Shown: positions 26,875 to 35,977, counted from the first letter of the stretch. The stretch: 64,000 nucleotides of DNA from Sphingomonas pokkalii (GCF_003096275.1 NZ_QENQ01000001.1:3143565-3207564), one strand, 5' to 3'. The notes: a model not told the origin generated them from the sequence alone. Numbers and translations: made by a program.

Positions 26875-27825
26875 TCAGGCGTTCCGAAGCGCGGCGGCCG
26901 CGCCGATCAGTTCCAGGTCGTTGCGGTTGACCAGCGCCACCGGCACCTCGGAGAGCTGGCGGCGGAACGCGGTGCGTGCCTCCATCCGCTTGCGAAAGCA
27001 GGGAGCCGCCAGATCGGACTGCAGGGCGCGGGCGATGGCGCCGGTGATGAATACGCCGTCCCAGGCATCGAACGTCAGTGCCAGATCGCCGACAAAGGCG
27101 CCGAGATGGGCAGCGAACATCTGAACTACCGCCTTGCAGACCGGATCGCGGCTGACGTTGCGGGTCACGTCTTCCGGGGTCAGCAGCCGCTTGCCACCCG
27201 ATAGTGCTTCATAGGCGAGCAACAGGCCCGACGCGCTGAGCAGCGTTTCCACTTCCACCAACATTCCGCGCGCCCGGCAGAAGGCTGCAAAGCGTTCCTC
27301 TTCGGCGGTTTGCGGTGCGAAGCCGATATGGCCGGCCTCGCTCTGCACCGGCACCAGCTTTCCGTCCGAGCCGATCAGCGCGGAGACGCCCAGGCCGGTG
27401 CCGACACCGACCACCGCATAGTTGCCGGACGGAACAGGGGGCTTCGGCGCCGGCCCGGAGAGCGGGGTGAAGGCATCCTGCGGAAGCCGGGTCAGCGCCA
27501 GCGCATTGGCCGAGCATTCGTTGAGCGCGATCGGGCGTTCGCGCAGCACCGCCTCCACCCCCGATAGCGAGATATACCATCGGCTGCCGGTGAGGTTGAT
27601 CAGTTCGCCACGGACTGCGCCCGCCACCGCCAACGCACTCGGCAGACGGGCATCGCGCAAGCCCACACGCGTGAGATAGCTGACAAGGGCGCTGGTGAAG
27701 GTGGGGTGATCGGTGTTGAAAAAACGCTGTTGTTCACGCGGATCATCCCCCTCCGCACCGCCGGTGAGTCCGAACCGGACGGATTGGCGGCCGATGTCCG
27801 CCACGAGCCCTACGCTATTCCCCAT
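26875..27825 (-). CDS. glucokinase-like protein with altered catalytic site
   Basis: 316 residues. Overall it follows bacterial glucokinase (Glk, PF02685): an N-terminal phosphate loop region, GVGTGLGVSAL, SEAGHIGFAP and a C-terminal ITGAIARAL. Key residues differ. The usual DIGGTN loop reads DIGRQS (residues 10-15). The catalytic Asp of the INDF motif is Glu in LNEC (residues 101-104). AGGI reads TGAI. Either it has low or different kinase activity or it has become a sugar-binding regulator. The frame is intact, so it is not a pseudogene. GAGGG stands 7 bases before the ATG. Confidence 0.72.
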   Translation of the reverse strand: MGNSVGLVADIGRQSVRFGLTGGAEGDDPREQQRFFNTDHPTFTSALVSYLTRVGLRDARLPSALAVAGAVRGELINLTGSRWYISLSGVEAVLRERPIALNECSANALALTRLPQDAFTPLSGPAPKPPVPSGNYAVVGVGTGLGVSALIGSDGKLVPVQSEAGHIGFAPQTAEEERFAAFCRARGMLVEVETLLSASGLLLAYEALSGGKRLLTPEDVTRNVSRDPVCKAVVQMFAAHLGAFVGDLALTFDAWDGVFITGAIARALQSDLAAPCFRKRMEARTAFRRQLSEVPVALVNRNDLELIGAAAALRNA

Positions 27826-27939
27826 CGCGCCCTCACCGCGTTTGTAACGACCTTGTCGATCGGCCGATGCACAAGGGTATCGCTAACATTGCGGAAAGGG
27901 CAATAGGTTATGGCTAGCCCTCCGCAATCGTGCGGAGGT

Positions 27940-28431
27940 TCACCGCGTTCGCGGATCGGGGCCGAACCGGTTGGCGCCGGCCGATGGCGACCAGAAGAGC
28001 GCCACCGCCAGGATCAGCAGCGCGATCGGGCCTGCCCAGGCCGGCATCGGGATTCCTTCGTGCAACCCGATCGCCGCCAGCTGCTGGTTCAGGTCGCTTG
28101 CCAGCGCGATCAGGGCCAGCAGAATGCCCGGGACGGCGGATACGCCGACATCGTGCAGCCGTCGCACCCCAATACCGATCAGCGGCACCAGCGGGAGCAA
28201 CGCCAGCGACTGTTCGAACGCGACACGCCGCCAAAGCACGGTCAGGCCGGGTGCCGTTGGCGGATGAAAGAAGTGGATTACCAGGAACAGCAGCGCTTCC
28301 GCCAGCCCTGCCAGGATCAGGGCGCTGGTGAGTTCACTGCGGGTCGCGCGGCCCCGGGCCACGAAGCTCTGGCCGATGGCGCGGAGGCCGTTCCGCAGCG
28401 ACACCCCGTCGCGATAGCTGGCTGCTGTCAT
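27940..28431 (-). CDS. DUF805 membrane protein
   Basis: 163 residues with about four hydrophobic segments. The family marks are RRLHDVG in the middle and GANRFGPDP at the C-terminus. Inner-membrane protein of unknown function. It lies between thiolase and the glucokinase-like gene on the same strand. No strong ribosome site precedes the ATG. Confidence 0.78.
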   Translation of the reverse strand: MTAASYRDGVSLRNGLRAIGQSFVARGRATRSELTSALILAGLAEALLFLVIHFFHPPTAPGLTVLWRRVAFEQSLALLPLVPLIGIGVRRLHDVGVSAVPGILLALIALASDLNQQLAAIGLHEGIPMPAWAGPIALLILAVALFWSPSAGANRFGPDPRTR

Positions 28432-28472
28432 GTTGTGGAGGGTGCAGCGTGCCGCACCCTCCGGTCAAGTGG

Positions 28473-29648
28473 TTACAGTGTCTCGAAAAGACCCGCCGCG
28501 CCCATGCCGCCGCCGATGCACATGGTGACGACGACATATTTGGCGCCGCGGCGCTTGCCTTCGATCAGCGCATGGCCGGTCATCCGCGCGCCCGACATGC
28601 CATAGGGGTGGCCGATCGAGATCGCGCCGCCATTGACGTTGAGCAGTTCGTTGGGGATGCCCAGCTTGTCGCGGCAGTAGAGGACCTGCACCGCGAACGC
28701 CTCGTTCAGCTCCCACAGGCCGATATCGTCCATCTTCAGGTTGAAGCGTTCGAGCAGCTTGGGGATGGCATAGACCGGGCCGATGCCCATCTCGTCGGGC
28801 TTGGTGCCCGCCACCGCCATGCCGACATAGCGGCCGAGCGGGGTGAGGCCGCGCTTCTCGGCAAGCTTCTCCTCCATCAGCACCGCGGCCGAGGAGCCGT
28901 CCGACAGCTGGCTGGCATTGCCGGCGGTGACGGTGCCGTTCGGCACCACCGGCTGCAGCGCCTGCAGGCCTTCCAGCGTCGTCTCGGGGCGGTTGCCCTC
29001 GTCCTTGGCGAGGGTGATCTCCTTCTGCGAGACTTCCTTGGTCTCCTTGTTGACGATGTTCATCGTCGCGGTAACGGGCACGATCTCGTCGTCGAACTTG
29101 CCGGCGGCCTGCGCGGCGGCGGTGCGCTGCTGCGACTGTAGCGCATAGGCATCGCACGCATCGCGGCCGATGCCGTAGCGCGCAGCGACGGTCTCGGCGG
29201 TCTGGAGCATCGGCATATAGGTATCGTTGTGCAGCGCGATCAGCGAGCGATCGGGTTCGACGCGCATCTGCGGGGTCTGGACGATGCTGATCGATTCCAG
29301 CCCGCCGCCCAGCGTGATATCCATATTGTCGACGACGATCTGCTTGGCCGCGGTGGCGATCGCCATCAGGCCCGACGCGCACTGGCGGTCGATCGACATG
29401 CCCGGCACTTCCACCGGCAAGCCCGCGCGCAGCAGGGCGAGGCGGGCGATGTTGGGCGCCTGGCTGCCCTGCTGGAGCGCGGCGCCGAACACCACGTCGT
29501 CGACCTGGCCCGGCTCGATCCCGGCACGTTCGACCGCGGCTTTGATCGCATGGCTGCCCAGCGTCGGCGCCGGCGTGGCGTTGAACGCCCCGCGATAGGC
29601 CCGGCCGATGCCCGTGCGGGCGGTGGAAACGATGACTGCGGAGCGCAT
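28473..29648 (-). CDS. acetyl-CoA acyltransferase (thiolase)
   Basis: 391 residues, full thiolase length. The acyl-accepting cysteine is C90 in SIDRQCASG. The NEAFA motif (ELNEAFAVQ), the His of [17 protein letters not shown] and the second Cys in TMCIGGGMG complete the site. It performs thiolytic cleavage of 3-ketoacyl-CoA or the reverse condensation, in fatty acid oxidation or PHA supply. AGAGGAACCCT precedes the ATG. The MaoC gene lies upstream on the same strand, but a strong hairpin separates them. Confidence 0.93.
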   Translation of the reverse strand: MRSAVIVSTARTGIGRAYRGAFNATPAPTLGSHAIKAAVERAGIEPGQVDDVVFGAALQQGSQAPNIARLALLRAGLPVEVPGMSIDRQCASGLMAIATAAKQIVVDNMDITLGGGLESISIVQTPQMRVEPDRSLIALHNDTYMPMLQTAETVAARYGIGRDACDAYALQSQQRTAAAQAAGKFDDEIVPVTATMNIVNKETKEVSQKEITLAKDEGNRPETTLEGLQALQPVVPNGTVTAGNASQLSDGSSAAVLMEEKLAEKRGLTPLGRYVGMAVAGTKPDEMGIGPVYAIPKLLERFNLKMDDIGLWELNEAFAVQVLYCRDKLGIPNELLNVNGGAISIGHPYGMSGARMTGHALIEGKRRGAKYVVVTMCIGGGMGAAGLFETL

Positions 29649-29672
29649 AGGGTTCCTCTCTTTTGAATTCTA

Positions 29673-29703
29673 AAGCCCCTCCCCTGCAGGGGAGGGGCTT
29701 TTT
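29673..29703. terminator. palindromic hairpin between maoC-like gene and thiolase gene
   Basis: A 12-base stem AAGCCCCTCCCC with loop TGCA and its exact complement forms a 28-base perfect palindrome, followed by TTT on the plus strand, five T in a row counting the arm. On the minus strand, the direction of both neighbours, it has three T. It lies 6 bases after the stop of the MaoC-like gene and so probably ends that transcript. Confidence 0.65.
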
Positions 29704-29708
29704 GTCGT

Positions 29709-30167
29709 TCAAACATACACCAGCGCGATCCACTCGGCGATCACCGCCGGCTTCTCCTCGCCTTCGATCTCGAGCCGATAGTCCTGCACCTGCTCCCAGA
29801 CGCCGGGCTGCCGCTCGACGAACTTCTTCAGCGTGAAGCGCCCGCGCACCCGCTTGCCCGAGCGCACGGGCGTGAGGAACCGCACCTTGTTCCCCCCATA
29901 GTTCACGCCCATCCTTGCGCCTGCGATGGCCGGGGCATCGGTGCGCGCGGCGAGCATCGGCATCAGCGAGAGCGACAGGAAACCATGCGCGATCGTGCCG
30001 CCGAACACCGTCTCCGCCGCGCGCACCGGATCGACATGGATGAACTGGTGGTCGCCCGTCGCCTGCGCGAACTGGTCGATCATCGCCTGGGTCACCTCCA
30101 CCCAGTCCGAGACGTGCTCGGCACCGACACTTTCGGCCATCTGGGTAGGCGTGACGGTCGCTGCCAC
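29709..30167 (-). CDS. MaoC-family enoyl-CoA hydratase/dehydratase
   Basis: 152 residues from a GTG start preceded by GAGAGGAT. The hydratase-2 motif is seen in ATGDHQFIHVD with D39 and H44 as the catalytic pair, followed by GTIAHGFLSLSL. Hot-dog fold, probably a dimer. It would hydrate 2-enoyl-CoA, likely the R-specific type that can pass intermediates to PHA synthesis (inference from family and the nearby phaZ). Confidence 0.88.
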   Translation of the reverse strand: MAATVTPTQMAESVGAEHVSDWVEVTQAMIDQFAQATGDHQFIHVDPVRAAETVFGGTIAHGFLSLSLMPMLAARTDAPAIAGARMGVNYGGNKVRFLTPVRSGKRVRGRFTLKKFVERQPGVWEQVQDYRLEIEGEEKPAVIAEWIALVYV

Positions 30168-30266
30168 CGAAGACTATCCTCTCGCGTAATTATCTTTCAT
30201 AGGCGCCCCATCATCTAGTGAAGGCACGGGGGTCCCCGCAAGCCTTAGCCGACCGGAAACTTGAAA

Positions 30267-33236
30267 ATGCCGACTGCCGTACCGTCACATCACCGCGAAA
30301 CGATGGCCAAGCTGCACCGCGCGGCCGAACCCGATGTTCTAAAACCGCTGCTGGAGCGTGCGCGACTCACCCCCGAGTCGCGCGAACGGGTGATGGATCA
30401 CGCGCTGGCGCTGCTGGCCGACCTGCGTGCCGCGCAGAACCGCGGATGGGTGAACCAGTTCCTCCAGGAATATCGGCTGAACTCGTCCGAGGGCGTCGCG
30501 CTGCTCAGCCTGGCCGAGGCGTTCCTGCGCGTGCCGGACCCCGAAACCGCCGACCTGCTGATCGCCGACAAGATCGGCGACGCCGACTGGAAGGCGCATT
30601 CGGGCAAATCCAACTCGGTGCTGGTCAATTCGGCGACCTGGGGCCTGATGCTCGGCCGCGCGCTGGTCGGCGACGAGAAGACCGGCGCGCTCCGCCGCCT
30701 GATCTCGCGCGCCGGCGAGCCCTTTGTCCGTCAGGCGGTGGGCGCCGCGATGAAGCGGATGGGCGAGGTCTTCGTGATGGGCCGCACCATCGACGAGGCG
30801 ATGAAGCGGATGAAGAAGCCCGAGAACAAGGGCTTCACCGCCAGCTTCGACATGCTGGGCGAGGCGGCGCGGACCAAGGCCGATGCCGAGCGCTATTTCC
30901 AGGCCTATTTCGAGGCGATCCGCGCGGTCGGCCGCGATCCCAAGGCGGGCCATTCGATCTCGGTAAAGCTCTCCGCGCTCCACCCGCGCTACGAGGTTGC
31001 GCAATATGATCGCTGCGTGCCGGAACTCACCGACATGCTGGCGCAGCTCGCCTCGGAATCGGCGGCGCAGGGCATCCCGCTCACCGTCGACGCCGAGGAA
31101 AGCGAGCGGCTGGAGATGAGCCTCGACATCATCGGATCGGTCGCACGTCGTCCCGAACTGCGCGGCTGGACCGGCTTCGGCATGGCGGTGCAGGCCTATG
31201 GTAAGCGCGCCCGATCGGTGATCGGCTGGGCAGATGATCTGGGCCGTCCGATGCATGTCCGCCTAGTCAAGGGCGCCTATTGGGACAGCGAGATCAAGCG
31301 CACCCAGGTCGAGGGCCTGGTGGACTATCCGCTGTTCACCCGCAAGGCGGCGACCGACGTCTCCTACCTCGCCTGCGCGCGCGACATGCTGGCGGCCAGG
31401 AACATCGTGCCGGCCTTTGCCAGCCACAATGCGCTGACCGTCGCCACCATCCTCGATTGGGCGGGCGACAGCCGCGACTTCGAGTTCCAGCGCCTCCACG
31501 GCATGGGCGAAGGGCTGTACGAGCGGCTGGTGGGCGAACAGGGCTATCACTGCCGCATCTACGCGCCGGTCGGCGGGCACCGCGACCTGCTGGCCTATCT
31601 GGTGCGCCGCCTGCTGGAGAACGGCGCGAATTCGAGCTTCGTCCACCAACTCGCCGACGAGCAGCTGAGCGAAGCCGAACTGCTCGCCGATCCGGTCGAG
31701 AAGATCGCGGCGGTCGGTGGCACGCGGCACCCGAGCATCCCACTGCCGGTCGAGCTGTTCGGCGCGTGGAAAAATTCGGGCGGGATAGATCTCGCGGAGC
31801 GGACGACCCTCGCGGAAACGGCGATGGAAATTGCTTCCAAGCCGTTACCCGCTGCTGGCGCGAGCGCGCCTGCCGATGTGCGCGCGGCCATCGACCGCGC
31901 CGCTGCCGCCTTCCCCGGCTGGGCCGCCACCCCGCTCGCCACCCGCGCCGCGATTCTTGAGCGCCTCGCCGACCTGCTCGAGGAGAACCGCATCGAGCTG
32001 ATGGCGCTGGCCGTGAAGGAAGCCTTCAAGACCATTCCCGACGCGCTCGGCGAGGTCCGCGAGGCCGCCGATTTCTGCCGTTACTATGCACTCCAGGCCC
32101 GCACCGGCCTCGCACCGATCACCCTCCCCGGGCCGACGGGCGAGCGCAACGAGCTGCGGATGGAAGGCCGCGGCGTCTGGGCGACGATCGCGCCGTGGAA
32201 CTTCCCGCTGGCGATCTTCCTCGGCCAGACCGCAGCGGCGCTGGTCGCCGGTAACGCGGTGGTCGCCAAGCCTGCCCCGCAGACACCCGAGATCGCCCGC
32301 GCCGCCGTGCGCCTCGCGCATCAGGCGGGCGTGCCGGAAGATGCGCTGGTGCTGGTGACCGGCGGCCCGGAAGTCGGTGCCGCGCTCACGTCGGACCCGC
32401 GCATCGCCGGCGTGGCCTTCACCGGCTCGACGCCGACCGCCAAGAAGATCGCGGCAGCACTGCTCGAAGGCGAGGATCGCCCGCTGGTGCCGCTGATCGC
32501 CGAAACCGGCGGCATCAACGCGATGATCGTCGATTCCACCGCCCTGCCCGAGCAGGTGGTCGCCGATGTCATCACCTCGGCCTTCCGCTCGGCCGGCCAG
32601 CGCTGTTCGGCGCTGCGCCTGCTCCTCTTGCAGGAAGAGATCGCCGAGGGTGTGATCGAGATGCTGCGCGGCGCGATGGAGCTGCTGATCCTGGGCGACC
32701 CCGCCGATCCGCGCACCGATATCGGCCCGGTGATCGACCAGGCGGCCTATGACAAGCTGATGGCCTATCGCGACAGCGCCAAGGCCCAGTGGCTGAAGAC
32801 CGTGGCGGTCCCCGCCACCGGCCTGTTCGTGCCGCCGACGATGATCCGCATCGATCGCCCCGAGGACCTGACCCGCGAATGGTTCGGCCCGATCCTCCAC
32901 GTCGCCACCTGGAAGGCGGGCCAGCTCGCCGAGACGGTGGCGCGGGTGAACGCCGAGGGCTTCGGCCTGACGATGGGCCTGCACAGCCGCATCGCCCGCT
33001 CGGCCGAGCTGGTCGAGGCGGAGGCGCGCGTCGGCAATCTCTACATCAACCGCTCGATGATCGGCGCGGTGGTCGGCTCGCAGCCCTTTGGCGGCGAGGG
33101 CCTGTCGGGCACCGGCCCCAAGGCGGGCGGCCCGCACTATCTGCACCGCTTCTGTGCGGAGCGGGCGGTGTCGGTGGATACCACCAGCGCGGGCGGCAAT
33201 GCCACGCTGCTGAGCCTGGACGAAGGGGGGAGGTGA
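30267..33236 (+). CDS. putA: bifunctional proline dehydrogenase / L-glutamate gamma-semialdehyde dehydrogenase
   Basis: About 989 residues, a short PutA without the N-terminal ribbon-helix-helix repressor. The PRODH barrel spans about 140-430 (KGAYWDSEIK, PAFASHNALTVA, FQRLHGMG, RIYAPVGGHRDLLAYLVRRL). The aldehyde dehydrogenase domain follows from about 500, with APWNFPLAIF, the Glu in IAETGGINAMIVD and the catalytic Cys in RSAGQRCSALR, ending SQPFGGEGLSGTGPKAGGP. It oxidises proline to glutamate with channelling of the semialdehyde. Start taken at the ATG at 30267. The TTG two codons earlier is also open. Confidence 0.95.
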   Translation: MPTAVPSHHRETMAKLHRAAEPDVLKPLLERARLTPESRERVMDHALALLADLRAAQNRGWVNQFLQEYRLNSSEGVALLSLAEAFLRVPDPETADLLIADKIGDADWKAHSGKSNSVLVNSATWGLMLGRALVGDEKTGALRRLISRAGEPFVRQAVGAAMKRMGEVFVMGRTIDEAMKRMKKPENKGFTASFDMLGEAARTKADAERYFQAYFEAIRAVGRDPKAGHSISVKLSALHPRYEVAQYDRCVPELTDMLAQLASESAAQGIPLTVDAEESERLEMSLDIIGSVARRPELRGWTGFGMAVQAYGKRARSVIGWADDLGRPMHVRLVKGAYWDSEIKRTQVEGLVDYPLFTRKAATDVSYLACARDMLAARNIVPAFASHNALTVATILDWAGDSRDFEFQRLHGMGEGLYERLVGEQGYHCRIYAPVGGHRDLLAYLVRRLLENGANSSFVHQLADEQLSEAELLADPVEKIAAVGGTRHPSIPLPVELFGAWKNSGGIDLAERTTLAETAMEIASKPLPAAGASAPADVRAAIDRAAAAFPGWAATPLATRAAILERLADLLEENRIELMALAVKEAFKTIPDALGEVREAADFCRYYALQARTGLAPITLPGPTGERNELRMEGRGVWATIAPWNFPLAIFLGQTAAALVAGNAVVAKPAPQTPEIARAAVRLAHQAGVPEDALVLVTGGPEVGAALTSDPRIAGVAFTGSTPTAKKIAAALLEGEDRPLVPLIAETGGINAMIVDSTALPEQVVADVITSAFRSAGQRCSALRLLLLQEEIAEGVIEMLRGAMELLILGDPADPRTDIGPVIDQAAYDKLMAYRDSAKAQWLKTVAVPATGLFVPPTMIRIDRPEDLTREWFGPILHVATWKAGQLAETVARVNAEGFGLTMGLHSRIARSAELVEAEARVGNLYINRSMIGAVVGSQPFGGEGLSGTGPKAGGPHYLHRFCAERAVSVDTTSAGGNATLLSLDEGGR

Positions 33237-33255
33237 TCCCTTCTTCGTTGCTGGA

Positions 33256-33313
33256 GTATCCGTCGTGGTCAAGCGAGTTTCGGCGACCAGACTCGCTGGA
33301 TCACAACGGATAC
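33256..33313. repeat. long imperfect inverted repeat downstream of putA
   Basis: Two 23-base arms, 33256-33278 and 33291-33313, pair at 21 of 23 positions counting one G-U, around a 12-base loop. It starts 19 bases after the putA stop. There is no T-run after it, so it is not a classical terminator. It may stabilise the putA mRNA 3' end, be a REP-type element, or give a small RNA. Confidence 0.6.
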
Positions 33314-33324
33314 TACAGGGAGCG

Positions 33325-33369
33325 AAAATAGGGCCGGCGGCCGATACAGGGGGACCCAACCGCCGGCCC
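33325..33369 (-). terminator. rho-independent terminator of the outer-membrane protein gene
   Basis: On the minus strand a perfect 10-base stem GGGCCGGCGG / CCGCCGGCCC is followed by TATTTT. It begins 7 bases after the stop codon of the gene at 33376. Confidence 0.75.
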
Positions 33370-33375
33370 CCACCG

Positions 33376-34074
33376 TCAGAAGCGCTGACGCAGTCCGACG
33401 GTGATCGAGGTAGCCGAGAGCTTCGGCCGATAGGTGGCAGCGGTGGTTCCGCCGGCCGCAAGCGGCATCCGGCCAGCGAATTTGAGGCTGGAGCTTTCCG
33501 AATAGCGCGCGGCGAGTTCGACGGTCGTCTTCTCGGTCAGCTTATAGCCGATGCCGGCATCGGCATGCCAGCGGATGCCCCAGTCGCGGTCGGAGATGCG
33601 GCTGCCCTGGCCCGTGGAGGTCAGGCGCGACAGCCGCTCGGTGACGCGCACCGCGTCGATGCCACCGCCGACGAACGGACGCAGCCTGGTGCCGGTATCG
33701 ATGTCGTAATAGCCGGCGACGCCGATGCTCAGCGTCTTGGTGCGACCGCGGGTGATCAGTCCACCCGTGTTGAGCTGCGATGCATCGACATTCGCGGCGG
33801 TGTAGCCGACGGTGCTTTCGAGACGGAAATTGCCGAAGTCATAGCCGAGGCCGCCTTCGAACGACTTGCCGGAACGTAGATCGACATCGCGCGGCAGCGT
33901 CGAGGGGGTGCGCGCGTCCTTCCCCTTGAACTTCACGTCCGCATCGACCTGCGAACCGATGCGGCCTACGACATAGGGGCCGGGCATCGAACTCTGGGCA
34001 AATGCCGGCGTAACGGCTCCCAGAACGGTCCCGAAAGCGATCAGACCAACGATACCCTTGTGCGTCATGTTCAT
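33376..34074 (-). CDS. outer-membrane beta-barrel protein
   Basis: About 232 residues. The signal peptide MNMTHKGIVGLIAFGTVLGA ends in TPAFAQ. The ATG at 34074 has AAGGTG 5 bases upstream. The mature part has alternating strands with GLGYDFGNFRLESTVGY, RLRPFVGGGIDAVRV, GYKLTEKTTVELAARY and a terminal Phe (SITVGLRQRF), as in small porin or Omp25/OmpA-barrel proteins. It probably lies in the outer membrane as an eight-stranded barrel. Its role is unknown. It has its own terminator, so it is likely a single-gene unit. Confidence 0.8.
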   Translation of the reverse strand: MNMTHKGIVGLIAFGTVLGAVTPAFAQSSMPGPYVVGRIGSQVDADVKFKGKDARTPSTLPRDVDLRSGKSFEGGLGYDFGNFRLESTVGYTAANVDASQLNTGGLITRGRTKTLSIGVAGYYDIDTGTRLRPFVGGGIDAVRVTERLSRLTSTGQGSRISDRDWGIRWHADAGIGYKLTEKTTVELAARYSESSSLKFAGRMPLAAGGTTAATYRPKLSATSITVGLRQRF

Positions 34075-34173
34075 GCGTTCACCTTGTCTTGTGGATCGGT
34101 TCGCTTTGCCGCGAGCCTTCGTTTCTTCGACGAAACCCTCGCGGCGGCACCGCAATGATCTGGTGATTTATTT

Positions 34174-34614
34174 TCAGCGACAGCGATCACGGCGGTGCAC
34201 GGCGTCGCCGACGACGCCACCGGCCAGCGCGCCGAGCATGGTGCCGATCAACTTGTCGTCTGCGCCGGCAATCAGATGGCCGCCGAGGCCGCCGCCGATC
34301 GCGCCAAGGATGGCGCCTTGCGCGCCGCTCGCCCGGCAGGGATCGCGATAGGGACGTGCCTCGCGTCGGCCGTCCGCATAGCCGCTGCGATATCCGTCGC
34401 CATGCCCATCGTCATAGCCGTTCGCATCGCCCTCGGCATAACCTTCATGATAGCCGTCGCCGCGGCCGTCCCCATATCCGTCCCCATAGCCATAGTGATA
34501 GCCGTGCACGGCGCCGGTGCCATAGCGGTCTTGCCGGTGTTGCGCCTGGGCTGGCTGGATCAGCAGTGCGGTGGAAGCCAGGGCCGCAAGCGCGCAGAGA
34601 GAGGTAAGGCGCAT
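34174..34614 (-). CDS. secreted glycine-zipper protein with Gly-Tyr-Asp repeats
   Basis: 146 residues. The signal peptide ends LIQPAQAQ. Residues about 38-88 are a low-complexity run of degenerate units built on GYGDG, GYHEG, GYAEG and GHGDG. The C-terminal part GAILGAIGGGLGGHLIAG and GTMLGALAGGVVGDAV is a glycine-zipper double helix of the kind in 17-kDa surface antigens and envelope proteins. It probably inserts into or spans a membrane of the envelope. The Asp- and Tyr-rich repeat may bind metal ions (inference). Confidence 0.72.
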   Translation of the reverse strand: MRLTSLCALAALASTALLIQPAQAQHRQDRYGTGAVHGYHYGYGDGYGDGRGDGYHEGYAEGDANGYDDGHGDGYRSGYADGRREARPYRDPCRASGAQGAILGAIGGGLGGHLIAGADDKLIGTMLGALAGGVVGDAVHRRDRCR

Positions 34615-34812
34615 CGTTCATCCTTTCCGTCCCGGCGACATGCCGGGGTTGCCCATCGACGAAGTCGCGGCGGCTGCACCGGATGGCTCCGGGCGAGGGC
34701 ACGGGTTCGGGAGAAAAAATCGCGTGCTGCCGTCCGGTGCCGATCGCGGTGCTTCGTCATGGGATCGGAGGCGCTGATGACGGCGCGATCCGAACGATAA
34801 GAAGGGTCTCCC

Positions 34813-35001
34813 ATGAAGTTTACCGGATGGATGTTCGCCACCGCGCTGGTCTCGGTCGGCCTGGCTGCTCCCGCTTCGGCGCAGTCGCCGACGCAGGCCC
34901 GGACCAGCAAGAAAGCGGTTCCCCCGTCGCACCTGCAGAAGCCGCAAAAGAAGGCAAAGCAGGCCTTGGCGAAGCCTCCGGTCGCCTCGCCGAAGCGCTG
35001 A
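34813..35001 (+). CDS. small basic exported protein
   Basis: 62 residues. AAGAAGGG precedes the ATG. The signal peptide ends APASAQ, leaving a mature peptide of about 38 residues rich in Lys, Pro and Gln (KKAVPPSHLQKPQKKAKQA). No known family. It may be a periplasmic nucleic-acid- or membrane-binding peptide, but nothing in the sequence proves this. Confidence 0.55.
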   Translation: MKFTGWMFATALVSVGLAAPASAQSPTQARTSKKAVPPSHLQKPQKKAKQALAKPPVASPKR

Positions 35002-35094
35002 GGCGGGCGCCCGCCCGTTCCCCCGTGGGCGGGCGCTTTCCTCCGAACCCAAACGCTGCCGCCGATCGACCGGCGGCGCAGGCGGAGTGATACC

Positions 35095-35337
35095 GTGCAT
35101 TACGATAGCAAGACGGATTGGATGGCAGCGGCCGATCGGCTGTTCCATTTCACGCTGCCGCATCCCCAGGACGGAACCGATGAAGGCGATGCCGATATGG
35201 CGTTCCCGGACGAGCCGAAGCTGTCCGGGGGTGTCCGGCTGGCGATCATCCTGTTCGGCGCATTCGCTTCCTGGGCGGTTCTCGTTCTGATTGGCTGGGC
35301 GATCGTTTCGGCGATCCGTACGCTTTTGGGACATTGA
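35095..35337 (+). CDS. small single-span membrane protein
   Basis: 80 residues from a GTG start with GGAG 8 bases upstream. The N-terminal half is polar and acidic (HPQDGTDEGDADMAFPDE). The C-terminal half is one membrane helix (LAIILFGAFASWAVLVLIGWAIV, core SWAVLVLIGWAIV). Not recognised. It lies 124 bases before the ECF sigma gene on the same strand. Confidence 0.5.
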   Translation: MHYDSKTDWMAAADRLFHFTLPHPQDGTDEGDADMAFPDEPKLSGGVRLAIILFGAFASWAVLVLIGWAIVSAIRTLLGH

Positions 35338-35403
35338 GGCCGTGGCGCACTATCGAGCGTCCAGCGCGGCCCGTAAAACGCCGCTCTTGGCCCCTCAGAC
35401 TTC

Positions 35404-35423
35404 CGCAACTATGCGCAACTATG
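35404..35423 (+). promoter_or_regulatory. tandem 10-base repeat before the sigma factor gene
   Basis: CGCAACTATG occurs twice in direct succession at 35404-35413 and 35414-35423, about 40 bases before the likely sigma-factor start. The head-to-tail spacing of one helical turn suits a protein-binding site. The regulator is unknown. Confidence 0.35.
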
Positions 35424-35461
35424 TTTGCCTCAGTTCCAGCGGAAAGGCGCGTACCCGACCC

Positions 35462-35977
35462 ATGCCTGAACCTTCTGCGTTGATCGCAGCCTTTTTGGCG
35501 CGACGGACGGCGCTGTTGCACTATTTCGTGAAGCGGGTGGGGGAAGCGGAGGCGGAGGATCTCGTGCAGGAGATCTATGTCCGCATCGCGGGGCTGCCCG
35601 ATCAGGAAATCCATAGCCCCGGCGGCTATCTCTATCGGCTTGGCAACAACATCATGCTCGATCGCCTTCGCCAAAGTCAGGCACGGGCGGCACGCGACCA
35701 TGCATGGCGCGATAGCCACCATACCCTCACCGACGCCGGCGAGGATGTGAGCGACAGCGTGCCCGCGGATGAAGTGCTGATCGCTCGCGACCAGGTCCGC
35801 CAGATGCACAAGGCGCTCGCGGAGCTGCCCGAACCGGTGCAGCGCAGCTTCCGGATGCATAAGCTGGAAGGGCTTTCGCACAGCGAAGTGGCGGAGCGCA
35901 TGGGCGTTTCCCGCAGCCTGATCGAAAAACACATGATGCGGGCGCTGAAGCACCTGATGACGAAAGTAGGCCGATGA
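35462..35977 (+). CDS. ECF RNA polymerase sigma factor, FecI type
   Basis: About 171 residues. Sigma region 2 is visible in AEDLVQEIYVRIAGL and GGYLYRLGNNIMLDRLR. Region 4 is in LAELPEPVQRSFRMHKLEGLSHSEVAERMGVSRSLIEKHMMRAL. It directs RNA polymerase to its target promoters when released by the FecR protein. It is the first gene of a sigma-FecR-TonB receptor cassette (35462-39489), the layout of cell-surface signalling. The start MPEPS is preferred. An ATG at 35411 would add 17 residues. Confidence 0.9.
   Translation: MPEPSALIAAFLARRTALLHYFVKRVGEAEAEDLVQEIYVRIAGLPDQEIHSPGGYLYRLGNNIMLDRLRQSQARAARDHAWRDSHHTLTDAGEDVSDSVPADEVLIARDQVRQMHKALAELPEPVQRSFRMHKLEGLSHSEVAERMGVSRSLIEKHMMRALKHLMTKVGR

Noticed and set aside
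34285..34505. CRISPR-like periodic repeat
   Set aside because: The periodicity is short and codes for the Gly-Tyr-Asp units of an exported protein. There are no spacers and no cas genes.
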